A DNA stretch of 64,000 nucleotides from Sclerurus mexicanus (taxonomy: Eukaryota > Chordata > Aves > Passeriformes > Furnariidae): positions 1,102,597-1,166,596 of the forward strand of contig VWZF01004873.1 in the NCBI GenBank assembly GCA_013396755.1. The letters run 5' to 3'. The notes below the pieces were generated by a model. That model did no database searches. It was not told where the DNA came from and saw only the letters and a list, made by a program, of their open reading frames with translations. The position numbers and the translations under genes were made by a program. This document shows, piece after piece, positions 13,101 to 28,100 of this stretch; position 1 is the first letter of the stretch, and each line of letters begins with the position of its first letter.

Positions 13101-16100
13101 CTGTAACCCAGCTCTGCTCTTTGGCATGCTTGCATGCAGTTTCCTTGCTTTCCAACCTTGTCACAATCCAAGGGAAAAAAAGCTTCCTGATAAATGAAAC
13201 AGCACTTCAGCTCAAGGAAGTGCTTTCCATCTTGTCTGAAAAGGTCCAGTCCATATTCCCTTTCCCATAAAAGGCTTTTATGTGGTTTTGTCATACACAC
13301 TGCAGAGATAGGAAGTCAACACAGTCAGGTGGCTGGTTCTGCTTTAACAGAGCAAACCAAGACAGAAAAGCCCCAGTGTCACTGCAGCCTCTCAGGCAGT
13401 AAATGTCGAACTCTGAAGTGCCCTGTAAGGCTACATGTTGAATGAACAGCATACAGGAGGTAACCTGTGCTGTTCTTACCTGCTTGGGCTGAAACTGCTT
13501 CAGTTTAAGTATCTCAATGTCACACAGCCAAGAACAACTTGGAAAGCTCTCAGAGAAGGTGCCTGAGTCATAAGGTCAGGGAACTCCACTCTCAGGCCTA
13601 AAGGTAAGCTGCAGAAAACTGTTCCAAACCATGTTCTAGGCATACACGAGAAAGCAAAGGGACAACAAGGCACTGTTTTGGAGCCTGCCTTCCAATGTGA
13701 ATGGATGAGGTAAAATTCAGCAACATCAGGCAGGGATGAAGCTAAAACTTGTATGGCAAAATTTTTTAGCTACCCTTATTTAGGCAACACAGAGGGGCAG
13801 ACAGCTGCTCTAACACTAACACACTCTCTCCAGGACTCATGTCACTGATCCAGCCTCCAATAGCCCTTCCCCGTTCTCATGAAATAAGGTCCCTGAGTAT
13901 CCACTGGCCTTGTTGGAGAGTTCACCGAAGAAGTTCTGCGCCACTCCCACGATTGCCTCCTCTGGGTCTATCAGCAGAGCTGCCATTTCGCTCACTTGGC
14001 CCTTCACCTTCACCATGTCTTTGAGGATGAGGTGAGTCATCACCAGCCCAGCTGTCTGTCTCACGCTCGGGCAGGGGTCCCGCAACCTGACAGAAGCAAA
14101 TAGTTACTGCAGGAAGCAGCAGAGCAAGTGTCTCTAAGTTACTGATACTCATGGCAGCCTATTCCATAGCTAGGGCTGTTGTTTTCCTGCACCATCTTCA
14201 GATTTGGTGTCTTGGGTCATTGTTGCCTTCTGCAGGCTCAGTGTCACCCTTCCATAGAGTTTTCAACACCTGTCCTCTTCCAGCAATGAGTGAAGCATTA
14301 CCTGGCATAGAGATGTGATGTCCATGGCTCCACCAGGTTGGGGAAGCGGATGGCCAGATCTCCTGCTGCAATAATGAGGTTGGATCTTACACCAGGCAGA
14401 GTGGACTTCTCCATCATCGTGAACAGCAGACGCAAGTGGGAGTCACAGAACTCAGAGCTGACAAGATAGGGTACATGAAAAAAGGGATAGATAACAAAAT
14501 TCCATCTCTCAGAGAGCAGAGAAAAAAATATAATTAAAGAAAAAAGTAATCTATGAACTCTTCAGTGTTTGTTCTTTCCTTGAAAAAGGAGTTGCAACAT
14601 TTGCTTGTGCTTTAGTACTAGGAAGGCTGGGAAAAGAACTCTGGGATGGCTTGGCAGTACCTGATCATGCAGATTTTGCCAAGAGTTAGGGCTGCAGCAG
14701 CTGACAGTGCCGAATCGCTGTAGAGTTGAGGATTGCTGCAGATCTTGAGCACCAGTGGAACAAAGGCAGAGAACAGGTGCTTCCCTAGAGAGTGGAGATA
14801 AGGACAAGCGAGTATGAGAGCACTGTTTGTCCATCCTGATTTAAAAACAATTACTCAATTTATCCCAAAACTGCTGCAGGCTACAGTAACTGGTTGACTC
14901 ACTTTCACCACTGAACAACCACCTCCAGAGAGGCAGAGCAAACAAACAGCCTACATGGAAACCGACACCAGACAAAAAAAATGAGTGTTTCCTTCTGAAG
15001 AAAACAGCCTTTCTCCCTCAGGATCTGTTACCCACTGTACCTGTTCTCTCACACAGGCACACGGAGCCAGTGTGCTCCTCGCTGGCAGCCACGCTTACCA
15101 TCTAGAAGTTCTGTCTCACAAATATTGCGGATGAGCTCGGCCTCGATGTCATCAGCTGTGGCTCCCACAAGGCCCAGCTCCTCCTCCATAGTGGTCTCAT
15201 TTCCTGTGCTCTGTGCAGAAAGGAAGATTGTAAAAAAGATGTCAGGCAACAATAACCCTTCTCTTCACAAATTTCTCTTCTTTCGGGTGTGAGGTGTTTG
15301 CATATTACCAGCCACACAACTAGAGTGGAGAACAACAGACTGACAGAGATCTTATAACCCACTTTTTGTCCAAGAACTGAATGAAGCTGTGAAGAATAGT
15401 CCAGGATTTGCCACTCCACATGCCACAGAACACTGACCACAAAAATCACATAAGGCTGGAAGGGACCATAGTGGGCCATCTGGTCCAACCTCTCTGCTCA
15501 AGCAGGGTCTTCCTAGAGCACATTATGCAGGATTGTGTCCAGATGGTTCTTGAATACCTCCAGTGAGGGAAACTCCACAACCTCTTTGGGCAACCTGCTC
15601 CAGTGCTTGATCACCCACATAGTAAAGAAGTTCTTCCTCATGTTCAGGTGGAACTTCCTGTGCATCCCTTTCTGACTGTTGCCTCTCATCCTAGTGGCTG
15701 GCACCACCAAAAAGAGCCTGGGTCCATCTGCTTGCCACTCTCCCTTCAGATACTAATAGACATGGATAAGGTTCCTTCTCAGTCTCGAGGCTGAACAGGC
15801 CCAGCTCTCTCAGCCTTTCCTCGTAAGAGAGATGCTCCAGTCCCTTAGTCATCTTTGTTGCCCTCTGCCAGACCCACTCCAGGATCCCCATGTCTCTCAT
15901 GTACTGAGGAGTCCAGAATGTAAAGAAAGGTTAAGCTACTGACACTACTAAGCTGAAACAGACCTAGGACACATCTGGCATCAAAGAGCGAGTCCTGCAC
16001 AACTTAAAGAACATTCAAATCCTAAAAGCAAGAAGTTCAAAGCAGCCTTTGACTTGCTGGTCTCGTGAGCAAGATTATGGGAAACCATATAGCAAGGCAA

Positions 16101-19100
16101 AAGTAAAACAAGGGAAGAAAAGAGACATGGGTGTTGCAGTGGGGACCAAATCTGTATCCAACTGCTGCTTCTTGGAAAATTTCACAGTAGCCTCCTTCTG
16201 TGTGGAAAATGGTAGTGACACTGATAAGCAGGTGGATGAGGAAATGAACTAGAATTCTCTGGGCATATCAGTAAGCATCTAATAGAGACTGGATACCTTG
16301 GGACATACAACCTTTTTTTCTATTCTTGCCCAAGAAAGTCAGCCTCACCACACTCTGGAATATGTTCCAAGGTAGACCTAACCAAACAAGGCACTTCTAT
16401 CACAGAGATTCCATTAAGAAGGCTGCTATTAAGCCTTCATCATTACACCTAAGAGAGGACAAGACTCTCAAGTCTTCTGGATCAGGGTTCTAGAAGCCCT
16501 TTTCCAAAACTCAGAGCACAAATGGGTGTTCTTCATCATTAGCAGCAATTGTAAAAGATTGCACTGGTAATAAAAGAGGTGATGAGTGAAAAGGAAATGT
16601 TTGCCTGAAGCAGGAAGATAAGCATGGCCAGGACTTCACCCTTCATTCCCTCCCCTCTGCCTCTTCAAAACCCCAGACCAATGTGAGAGTTTTCCTGAGG
16701 GTTACTCAAGGACCTCAGCTCTCCCTGTCAATCCTGACCAGCACATGTTCATTTCTATTCCCAAAGCACACACTACCCTGGACCTTGTGCAACCTTAGTC
16801 GTGCGTTCTCCAGAAGTCAGCTGTAGCTGGGACACTAGAAGAGCTGCTCATAGGAAAAACCCCTTGTTTCTCACCTGGGATGATCTCTTCTTCTTTTTGC
16901 TGCTGTCAGAATTCTTCTTGGTCTTCTCCTCTTTGAGGACGCGGCGTCTGCGTAGCTCTGCACTCACTGACACTTCCAAATATGCCACCTGCTGCATTGC
17001 CACTTGTCCCACAAGGGACACCAGGTGCACCAACATGAATGTGGGGAGACTGCCAGGACCATCAGAGTCTCTGCTGGGACAATCCCCTGGATCTAAAGAA
17101 GGAAAATTACTAGAGTTCAGAGTCTATCTAGACCTCTTCCCCTATTAGTTACTGCCAAGTTTCACTGTATAACCCATCTCCGTGCTTTCCAGATTCCTTC
17201 ACAGCACTTGCACCCTTCCATGCCAACACCTCCACTAGCCCTCAGCTCTGTTCTCCTGCAGTTACTCTAGGCCACTCAATTTCAGCACTGGAAACCATTA
17301 AGTATGGATTTCCTTCATCAGCTTTTTTCCTCACCAGCATTCTGCCCATCAGCCTCCTGCTGTTTCTCCAGTTTCTCCAGAGCTTGCTGACTGCACACTT
17401 GCAGGATGTGAGCACATATCTCCTCTGCCCCTTCTGCCAGTTGGTAGATGAGCATTACCGCTGCCTCCATGAAGGGGATCCAGTGAGTACTTGGCTGGCC
17501 AAAGCCTGATGAGAAGAGGGGTACAACATATACCAGTGACAACACAAGCAGCCCAACCTCATCTCCTCCAAACCTGTTGCTGACTCAAGCTCACCTTTAC
17601 TCACAGTTTCACTGAGGCAACCAAAGAGCATGTGATTCTGTGGCAGTCGAAAAGGTGCACTGTTCTTCTCCAGTGCTGGCTGCAGAGAGAACAGACGAGT
17701 TACTCACATAAGAACAGCAAATGAAAGTTCCCTCCATTACCTTCCCAGTACTTAACTTCGCTGTGTGCACAAAGCTACTCAAACCCAGCTAGGCCCATGG
17801 CAGAGACACCCACTACTGCTCTGCAACTAAATATAAAGCACTGTCACCTTTGAAGGCATGGTGACAGCACTGGGTGGATTTAAAGCTCGGAGAAATGATG
17901 ATTCCAGGCCAACCCAGACAGTTCCACCTTAAATCAAAATAACCATTCTGAAATCTCTAAAGGATTCTTTTAAAATCTGCTACTATTGACTCATTCTCTT
18001 CAATGAATGAAAAGGGAAACCTTTAGAGCATCTTTAGAGTCATCAGCCATAAGTCAACTAGAAAACCCTTGCTTTAGAGGTACTCCAGAACCACAAGGTT
18101 TTGTTAAAAGGAAAATATCATCAGTAGAAATAACACATAGCTCTGGATCCAAGACTACTTCACACTTAGGCTGTTGCATATACACTCTGTATCAGTCCCA
18201 CCACATTTTACATTGGGCATAAGATAATCTAGAGAACTACTAAACCAACTATGTCAATACCCAAGATTTCCCAACACATCTGTGTCTGCCTGATGAAGAT
18301 ATGCTGGACCAAAACAGAGGATTTACCAGTTTTCAGTAATTGGAAACAAAAATTCTCAATTCACCACAATCCTGTCTTCTGTACTGAATTTCTGGTTGGG
18401 AGGATGGGTTGGGGGAGAGAGAGAGGAAGAGCTACTACAGTCAGCCAAGTATTTTCAGTTCTGCCCTTTCTCACATACAAACTTAGCTGCAGAGTTCAGT
18501 CAACCTGAAATTGAATTACAGCCATCTTCAGAACATTTAAGAATGTTGTGATACACACTAATTCATTAAACTCCTGCAGCAACATCCCAGTGGAAGGAGC
18601 GGGCAAACAGAATGATGTTTCTGTAGGGATGGCTGCTTTTATGATAGAACTCTTGAACGAAAATGCCCTAAATGCAAAAAAAAAAAAAACCACACAAAAA
18701 AAAACACAAAGAAGTTTCCCCACCCCACCAAATGCATTTAAAAAACCCCCAAACTGTTTCCCAGGCAAAGAAGCCATCAACCATCATGTTGTTCTAAGTA
18801 TAACATGGACAGGTTTGAAAACCTTACATGTTTTATTTTGTTCTATACAGCTGACAACTCCTGACTATCAATTAATAGGAGGGCAAAAGAATCACACCAC
18901 CAGAAAACATCAGTAGAGGAAAGGGCCTCATGGTTGAGGAAGCACAAATCAGTTTAGAATTGGGAGTCTGAAGAAGAGAATTGAAAGGAAAACATATTTT
19001 CTTGTGCACTGAACTCTTTACTAATTGAATTCAGCCTGTTGCCTAATGAAAATTCTTTTATTACATGTTCACTGATGTGTGCTAAGCTTTCCAGACAGTG

Positions 19101-22100
19101 CTGCTGAATAGCCTCAACCTACTGAATTTCAAAATCTGTAGAAATTTAATTACTTCTCTCTCTTCTCCACACAAACCATTTCCCCCCCTTCTTTGTTTCT
19201 GGATGACCTCAAGAACAAACCAAGAGTCTTACCTTAGAGTTACCAGAAAGTTTGGAGATAACACGGCACACTTCTTGAGCCAGCCGATAGTCTTCACATG
19301 CCTTCTCAGACAACCCTACTGTCACCAACATGTCCAGGTTGCTACCTATGATCTCTGGCTTCCCTCTGTAGAATGGAAGGGATGAGGGTATTACATGAGG
19401 TGCTGCTGAAAGTTTACAGAAGTATGGATAACCAAGAGAAATATTCCTGTGCCTTTTGGAAGGCAGCAGTTTGAGTAAGGGGGAATAAGATGAAACCCAT
19501 CCAATGACTCAAGATACAGCGATAGGAATAGCAAGTAATATTCCACAAAAGCCAGTGTAACCCACTCTCCACAAAGAGGTGAGTTTCTCCAAATTGATCA
19601 ACACTGGGCAGAGCCTCTTTGTAGAGAAAGAAGATTCTCGACTGTTCTTTCTTATCAGAAAGGAGCAAAACTTATACGGGTAAGACAAAGAAAAATTTTG
19701 CAAAATAAGAGTCCAGGAGCTCAGGACTGGTGACACGTGCTGTTTCCTTCCCTACTGTTTTGGGGGAAACAGAACAAAACATTATCCAGAAAAAAAAAAA
19801 CCAAAACCCACACCCACCTATTCCCCTCTCTGTCTGTGGAGGAACTTTAGGATCATCATTATGCAGGCCTATTTTTGACTGATGAAGGACTGATGGAGGG
19901 ATAGCTAGAAGAAATCAGCAGGTAAGTTGCATGTCAAAGGATTACTGGGCTGGGAAACTGAGGAAACGAAAACCTTTGAGTGCAGATACACTCTTTTTGC
20001 CCCCCAAAAGTGAAACTGATTCAGTTCCCTTCATGCTAAAAACTACAGACATCTCTACTCAGCAGCTTCGCACTGTTCTATCCAAACACAGACAAAGCTG
20101 CAGAGCTGTGACACAGTAAACTCTGAGAAGGGATGGACACACTGAACACAAGGAAAATATTGTCATACTCATTTAGAGACTGTGCTGGTGAGACCCAGCA
20201 CAACCACGTTTAGTTCCAGGCTTCGTTACCCCATGATAGAGTTACTATTTTTGAAGCTACAAAACAAAAGGGTCAGCTGATGCAGCACCCAGAGTTCTTC
20301 AATAAAAATTGACTGCCTGTGCATCCTCCCACTCTCAGGATTCGACCTGGCCCCAGGCTCACCGTGCCATCATCCCCAGCAGCATCACAGCAGCACGTCG
20401 TTCTAGTGACGAGCACTGAGATTTTTTTGTGAATCGCTCCCAAAGCAGCTGGATCACAGCAGGCTTTATTTCATCTTTCTGCACAAACTCTGAGATCTGG
20501 AAGAAAATGCAATTGAAAAACTAGGGAGAGGCAGAGGAGGACGATGGACTTTAAACCACAGACATTAACTGCAGCGACTACCATTTTAACATAATATGAT
20601 TTGGATCGCAAATACAAGCCAAACCCAGGCAAGACAAATACTCACTATTTCTTCTAAACACTGTATCGTTCCTAGCGATGCATCCACCATGATGAGAGAA
20701 AGAGAATGCACCAGGCTGTGAGCCTTGGCCCTTTGAAAGAGGAAAAATAATAATAAAGGAAATGCAAAGTTAAAGCAAATGCAACTGTCACAATCACTAT
20801 CCTATTAGAGAACTGATAACACCTATTAGATAACAGAGCCAATTTCTGGGAACACAAATCTTTACCCCCACCACAAGCTTGAGTACTCCCAGACACCCCA
20901 GCTCAAGTGCCAATGAGCATGACATGGGCTCAAGGTCCATTGCCTTGTGCACTGATGCGTCTTCCAGTGCTCAAAGACCCAACCAGAGGCACTCAGCAGA
21001 CACTTCCCAGTTTACTCTCAACCAAAAGTCAAAGTATGATTCCCTAGACCGTAAGAAACTGAAAATCTCTCTATGAACAATTAAGGCCAGAACTCAAATT
21101 GCAGGAGTTGTCTCCAGGCAACACTACCAAGAAGAAATAAGAAGCAGTGGCTGCTTTTTATTGCCCTCACCCAAACAAGGGTGAGGTATGGCGCATCTCA
21201 CCAGGGATCACACTTAACTTATTGCACATGTATCCAACAGGATTTACAAGTGGGTAAATGCTAAAAAAAGGGGCAGGTGCCAGAGTAGAGGGGAGACACA
21301 GCTCCTCTCTACTATGGAAGAAACAAGCCTGCAAGTGGTACCCAGCTCCCACTCCCAAATCCTCAAAAAGGATAAGCAACAAAGACCCCTTAATATCCTC
21401 TCACCTAACACACACAGAAATTTGTTATAAAAAGACTTGAGATCAGTTTGACTGGAATACAAATAGAAATCTGTGTGAAAGCACCCAAATGATAATAATA
21501 ACTAACCTTGTATAGTGTGAAGGATAAAGAAATGGTGTATTATTGAAAAATCAAGGACACAACTGACAGCAAGAGCACCAGCAAACCCTGAGGAATGTGT
21601 TGTGTACATCAGAAGCAGAATGCCTACGCTTGGATAAGGCCACGGGATGCATGACTTGTCAGCAAAAAAACCTGAGCTCTGGTAACAGAAATATAGCTCC
21701 AACTTCAGACCACACTGTACACCATTCCTCTTATTATCCCAGAAGGATGAGCAACTCCAGTTATAAGCTCAAAATAGGGAAAGAGACATTGGCCAACAAC
21801 TTTGCCCACAGAGCGTGAAGTATATAAGACTCCTGGATATGGGATGACTCTGTAAGAGCAGCTGACTCCCAAAGGGCTGAAATAGCCATTCCAAAAAATT
21901 AGTTAATTGTTGCCAATCAAGAACCCTGCTGGCAAGAGAAATATTCATAACTGACACCCCTCATTCTCTATCATACAGGGACCCTACCCAGATAATTTGG
22001 GCACACGGATCTGGGGGCCGTGCTTTCTATGAGAGTGAAATTTATGAGGCACTCACACTTGTTCTCATAGCAGTTTAATTTAAAGTAATTCTCAGCATTT

Positions 22101-25100
22101 CCTTCCATAAGCTGTCACATGGAGTTTTGCTCCATGAATTGCCTACACAATAACACTATGATAATCCAAGAGCAGAAGCTCAGCAGCAGGTCCTGCAGGA
22201 ATGCTGAGATACCCAGAAATATAACTTTACGTTTCAGCTCAGCATGAAGCATGGCAGCTTTTATTTCTCTTCCTCTCCACGCCCCATTCCTAACAGCAGA
22301 AAAGGCAGGATGGGGGAAGAAATAAAAAAAACCGCAAACAAACCCAAAACATCTTCTGATTAGGAAGGCCCATACCTCTCAGAATCCTCGCTGGGGCTCA
22401 GATAGAGCCTCCTGTAGGCATTCAGCACAGCCTCCTTAATGCCAGGCTCCTTTGACCATATGAGGGGGAGCATCCTGCGGACTCCAAGCAGTGCCTGGGG
22501 CACACCAAACTGCGACGCCGTCACAAAGAACTCAATAGCTTCCTGCACCACTGCAGAGGGAACAGTTGCATTAGTGCAGTTCTTCCCCAGTTCCCTTTAG
22601 AGAGGCCATTAAAACAAATTCACAGGGGTACTGCTGTCACAGCAAGCTCTACAAGCATCTAAAGATCGCTGTTACTGTCTGCAGAGGGCTCAAGTCAGAG
22701 AAAACAGGCAGAGGTTAATAATATTACAGCTAAATCTAATGTGATATGTTTAGGAAAATGTCTGAGAAAGAACAAAACAGTAATTTTTTGTGAAAAAAAA
22801 AAGTCTTATGGTCACAGCAGATAACAGCTGAACGTAAGTCCCAGTGCAATGCTATAATCAGATTAACTAAGCTATTTGATGAACAAATGGGTTAAGGAAT
22901 AATGCATTTGGTCCCAGCTTGACTACTCCTGCAGTATACTGCCCAGTCTCCTGCTCTTATGACAAGAAAAAACATTAACTAAGCCAGCATTCACTTAAGA
23001 ATCACAGCAGTGATCAGAGGAGCTCTACAACAAACAGTTCAGAGAGTCTGTCCTCTGGTTACGTAGAAACTTTTACCAGTATAAGCCCCAAGTTTCAAAT
23101 CTGAATTTATCAGAAAAGCTTGTATGGTTTCCCTGTCCTCAGTCACACCAGAAGATATAAATTCACAACAGAAATAGATTAAATCTTCAAATATTAAATA
23201 TTTGATTAAAAAAAGTAAATATGAACACACACATCCCTTAGTACCAGCCCCTCACCCAGCAGTGTACTCTTTCCAAATGGAGTGTCTCAAAACATCTCTA
23301 CTGTCTACATGCTGACTTTGCCTTCCTTACACTACATCACAGGACAACAGGGAGATGGAAAGTTAGTCAATCTGCACAGCCATTAAAAAAAACCAAAACA
23401 ACACAACCAAAACCCAGGTGTTTAAGTATTAGGTAGGGGTACTCTCTCAGCCTTGAACTTCAAATTACCTGTAAAGACACTGAACTCAGGAGTTCATTTT
23501 TGTGTGCTAATGACATCAAACCTTGCCAGAGAAGCCCACACACTTACCACAAGAACCACATGAGTTCTTAACACAGATGAAGCCTCGGAAGTGCTTGCAT
23601 GAAGACAGGACACTGCAGTGCCCAGACCCATCTGTACCCCAGATCTGTGCAAGTGGATGTGCTGCAGGGGATGGGAGAGGGAATTGTGCCCCACCTCCCT
23701 CAGAAATGCCAATTCACAATAAATATTTCAAAAGAAGTCTAAGTGGTTACAGTAATTCTAACATTAAATATGAACAGCTGAATTAACTCAAAGGTCTACT
23801 CATCACCACCTTTCACTACAGAACTGGAAGACGACCAGGCCACAGCTCAGGTTTAGCTATAGAATAAAGACTGAGAAAAGGTGAGGTGGATGATTTCAGC
23901 TGCTTAGTTCCCCTCTTGTGGCCAGCATAACACCTGAAGCTGTATCAGGGCACTGAGCACATAAAAAAGCCCAGCTTCTCCAGCCACTCTTACTTTGGGA
24001 GAACCTCAGCCAGGATGATGAACATACATCCCTCCCCACAGGAGGCAGGATAGCTTCCACAACTGAAGTCACTTTGGTCACCTGGCTGGTTTTATTAATT
24101 TCAAAAAGTTCAAAACCACTTTATTCCAAATGTTTTCAAAAACATTTTAAAAACATTTTCAACCTTCATATTTAAAAAATGGCTTCCTAAAAAAGACCAT
24201 TCATGGCCTATTCAACCCTTTCATGACACTCATTTAAATAGTTCTTGCTTTTCCAATATCCTGACATCTATCTGCTCAGCAAAGAGCAGCTCCTACACTC
24301 TTTCCCTCTTCCCCCAGGGCTCCACCATTCCAACATCTCCTCTCCAGCAAGGGGAAAGATCTGGAAATGCTCAATGAGAAAAAAGGCCCCCATGGTTATC
24401 CCACATACCTGAGACAGAGTTTTCATACATCACTCTGCTGATCAGGTTCAGAGCTTCTGTGATTTTCACTGAGAAGTTGTAAGCATCTTGCAGGTATTGG
24501 ACCAACATCTCCTGTTTGACCAGCTCTGTTTGAGGTTGCTCTTCCTGTACAACTTCTTCAGTCTTATGACTGTTGTCATTTGGGGGATCCTGATCCTCAC
24601 TGTTCTCACTTGGGCATGAACCTGCACAGCACACTTGTTTGTGAGCACTATTGAAGACACGGGAGAAACAGGTACAGTTCAGGGCATTTTAACCCTTCTC
24701 CCCCCACTGCATAGGGACACTTTCCAAGAGCCAGGACAAAAAAATCCAAATTCTGCCATCAGACCCGGCTACAAAGTCTCAGAATGCTGTAGGGCAAGTT
24801 CTAGTACTGCAGTGTGATGCTCCACAGACATGCCAACTTAGTACAGGACACGGTCCAGTCGGGGTAAACTCCATTAAAATGCTGAAGGGGTTAATCTGAA
24901 CTCAACAGTTCTCCAAAGAGAGATGAGGCCCTAAAAAGGAATCAGGGCAGAGCAGGAAGAAGGCAAACACTATTACTCCCCAGCAAAGTTTGTACAACTG
25001 TGGAGAGTTGACAAGAAGATTTTTAGACAGTAGACCTTTGACAGAAATGTGCTCAAGGGGATTGACTAAGCAACCTTATGCTGAAACAAACACCAAACAA

Positions 25101-28100
25101 AGCATTTGAAATCTTGAAAATACATCCAGAGACTTGAGCCCTGGATAAACAAGACTTTGCTTTAACCAGATACTTGGTCAAGGCTGCTAGGGGTAATCAT
25201 TAGGGGCCACCATCTGTTTAGAAAGCAGAATTCCTGTCAAAGTCAGAGAGGACAGAAGGGTGTGAGTGGGTAACATGGGATTCACTCCCCTCAGCAGATA
25301 TGACGTGCGTTAAAGCATCAGAAGTGCACTTCTACTGAGAGCATGGAACCGTTCTGAGCAGAAATGAAGTAAGACCAATGTAATCCAGCCCAAACTGGAT
25401 GAGCAAATGATCCAGATATGGTGCAGCTCTATGAGCTGTTAAGTACACACAGAATGAGCTCCACAGGTCAGAAGGAGGGACAGAATTAGAGGGTTTTGGT
25501 CTAGTTCTGGCATCATCTTGGACTTAGGCAACAGAGTGATCTCTGTTGAGTGATCTCTCTAGAGTGAACTAGTTACCTATGTAAAGTCTCTTCAGAACAT
25601 CCAGGATTGTTTCCTCCTCATTTTCCTCCATGGGGCTGGTGAAGGGTTCCTTCCCCTGGAAGCGACACAGGGCCTTCTGTGTAAGGCGGGCTGCACTCCT
25701 GGACAGTGACATTGCCCAAGAAAAGAGTATAAGCAACCCATCAGGGCAGAACACAAGGGAAACCATCCAACTTTGCCCTGAACACCTGGGAATGCAGCTC
25801 CTACCAGCCTCTTGTGCTGGGTGCCCATGTCAATCTCTTCCTACAGAATAATGTTACTGGAAATCATCCCTCCACCCTGGAGCTCAAACCTTTCTTGAAC
25901 AGAGAACATCCCTTGGGATAAACACACTAAAACTGCAGAGCCTTCTTACTTGTAATTCAGCTTCCTCATCAGCCCAGTGATTTGCTCCACTGTACTCTCC
26001 ACCGTTTCCTCAACTTCCAGCACCTCCTCTTCCCCTTCCTGCAGTTGAAAGAGCTGCTGTATGGCAGCCCTAACTTCTGGCAGCATTGCTTCCCACTCTT
26101 CCTCTGGGGCAATCACTGGAGCTACTTAAAAAACAGAAGGAATGAAGAACTCAGAGACTCAGGTGACACCTTAAATGGGGAGAAACTCACCTGAAACTTA
26201 GGAATTCTACTTCCCTCACCCTTTCCCCAAGCAGGCACTATTTCCATTGCTGATCCCACCCAGACTGCAGGAAGAATAAGACAAGAACTCTGGCATAAAA
26301 AAGAAACCACTGAAGGTCAAAAGTAAGAAACCATAATTTGCTTAGCCTTTGACTTGGTGCTGCCTACAAATCATGTTTAAATTAATATCTGACCAAAATT
26401 ATGGCTGAATCAGTCCCTGAGTGGTTGAAAATGGAAACCTGGGAGGGTGTTCATAGGTATTTTTAGTTCATACCCTGAAAATAGGATAATTAGCCACATG
26501 GACTGCTGATCTAGACAATGACATTATATGATCCTTTTATAAAACCATTATACAAAAAACTATTCCAAGTTTAATCCCAGTTATCTGCTCTCACCATCTC
26601 ACACAGGTAAGATCTGAGACAAAAGCCACCACAACCTGGGAGCAAATTTAACATGAGGAAAAGTAAATTCTGGACTGCCCTGGAAAAGGGAAAGACAAAA
26701 AAAGGAAATTACCTGCTGTGGATCTGACACAGTCCCTCATTTCTTGCAGTTTCTGCACTTCTTTCTTCAGTGGCTCAGCCAAGTCAGCACTGCTTAGCTG
26801 AAAATGCCAGCAAAAGAAGAAATATGTTACTTATACTTCTTTTTCTGAAATGTCAGAATTCTTTCTCTTCCACTCCCTGCTTTAGTTGTTGATCCCTACA
26901 GATAACCCTGTTTTGGGAAAGCAGAATAATAGAGTCTGGCCCTGATCCTAAAATAGGAACTGCTGCAAATTGCCAGTCTAAGCCTCAGAAACTCAGGAGA
27001 AGGTGCAGCTAAACACGAAGAGCTGCAGCTCCGTGCAGAATATTCTAAAAAGTAATTCTGATCCTATGGAAAGAAACCCCCCAGTGGATTCAAATTAAAC
27101 TGCTGCAGGTTTTTACCTTCATCAAATACAACCCTCCTGGCCTTCAGCATAGCTACTAGTTACACCAAGAAAGGGATGAGCCTGAGGATACGAGATCTGA
27201 ACCAGGGAAAACTGGAGAGCTCCTACATGCACAAAGGCTACACTGTCCCTCCCACAAGACGTAGAAAGGCTGCTCCCCTGCTATAGCACACTGCAGGTAT
27301 CCACCCTGAACACAGACATATAGCATATCCACCCTGCTAATCGGAATTACCTTGCAGGAGAAGGGATTGTTGGACAAAAATGCAGCCAGGAGCTGGATCG
27401 CATTTTTAACTACTAGGACAGATTTGTCTTTGAGACGCCCAACAGCCAACGATACCACAGACTGGAACTGAGTCAAAGGCAGGGCCTAGCACACAACAAG
27501 AGCATAGACAGTTATCAAGGAGGCTTAGACACTTGGGAAAAGTTATTTTACTGCAGATGTATTCACACACTAAAAGGCACAGATTACAGATTTACAGAAA
27601 AATCTAGATCTGAAGGAATCTGGTATCTTCTGGTCCAGCCTCCACTGAAAGCAAGGACTTAAGTTATCCAGGATCCTGTTGAGTCGAGTCTTAGTATATC
27701 TAGCAAGTGTGTTCTCCCATACCACTGTTCAAAAAAGAGGCTGCATACTGTGCTCTTTCTTCTAGTTTGTCTCAGTAAATAGCAGCATTTAATTTCTGCC
27801 TCCCAGTTCCCTTATCCCTAGATCTTTGGTGTCTTGTGGAAAAAAAAAAGGAACTGCAGACACCGTAGTACACAGGGATTGATACCCTGATGACTTTAGT
27901 CTCTGCAAACAAAAGGCAGGGTGGCAGAAATTCCCCCCGAAAGCACAAGGGAAGGGATGACTGAGGCAACACCATTTCCCCAGCACAGACTTACCTTGCA
28001 CTGCACAATTCGAGTGAAAAGCTGCAGCACACGGCTGCGCACAAAGCTATGGATATCACACACGTGGGCCTGCAGCATCTTCAGGAACTTGTCCCGAGTA

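Noticed and set aside
15513..15900. Short minus-strand ORFs resembling a protein family
   Set aside because: They are CR1 reverse-transcriptase remnants, not host genes.
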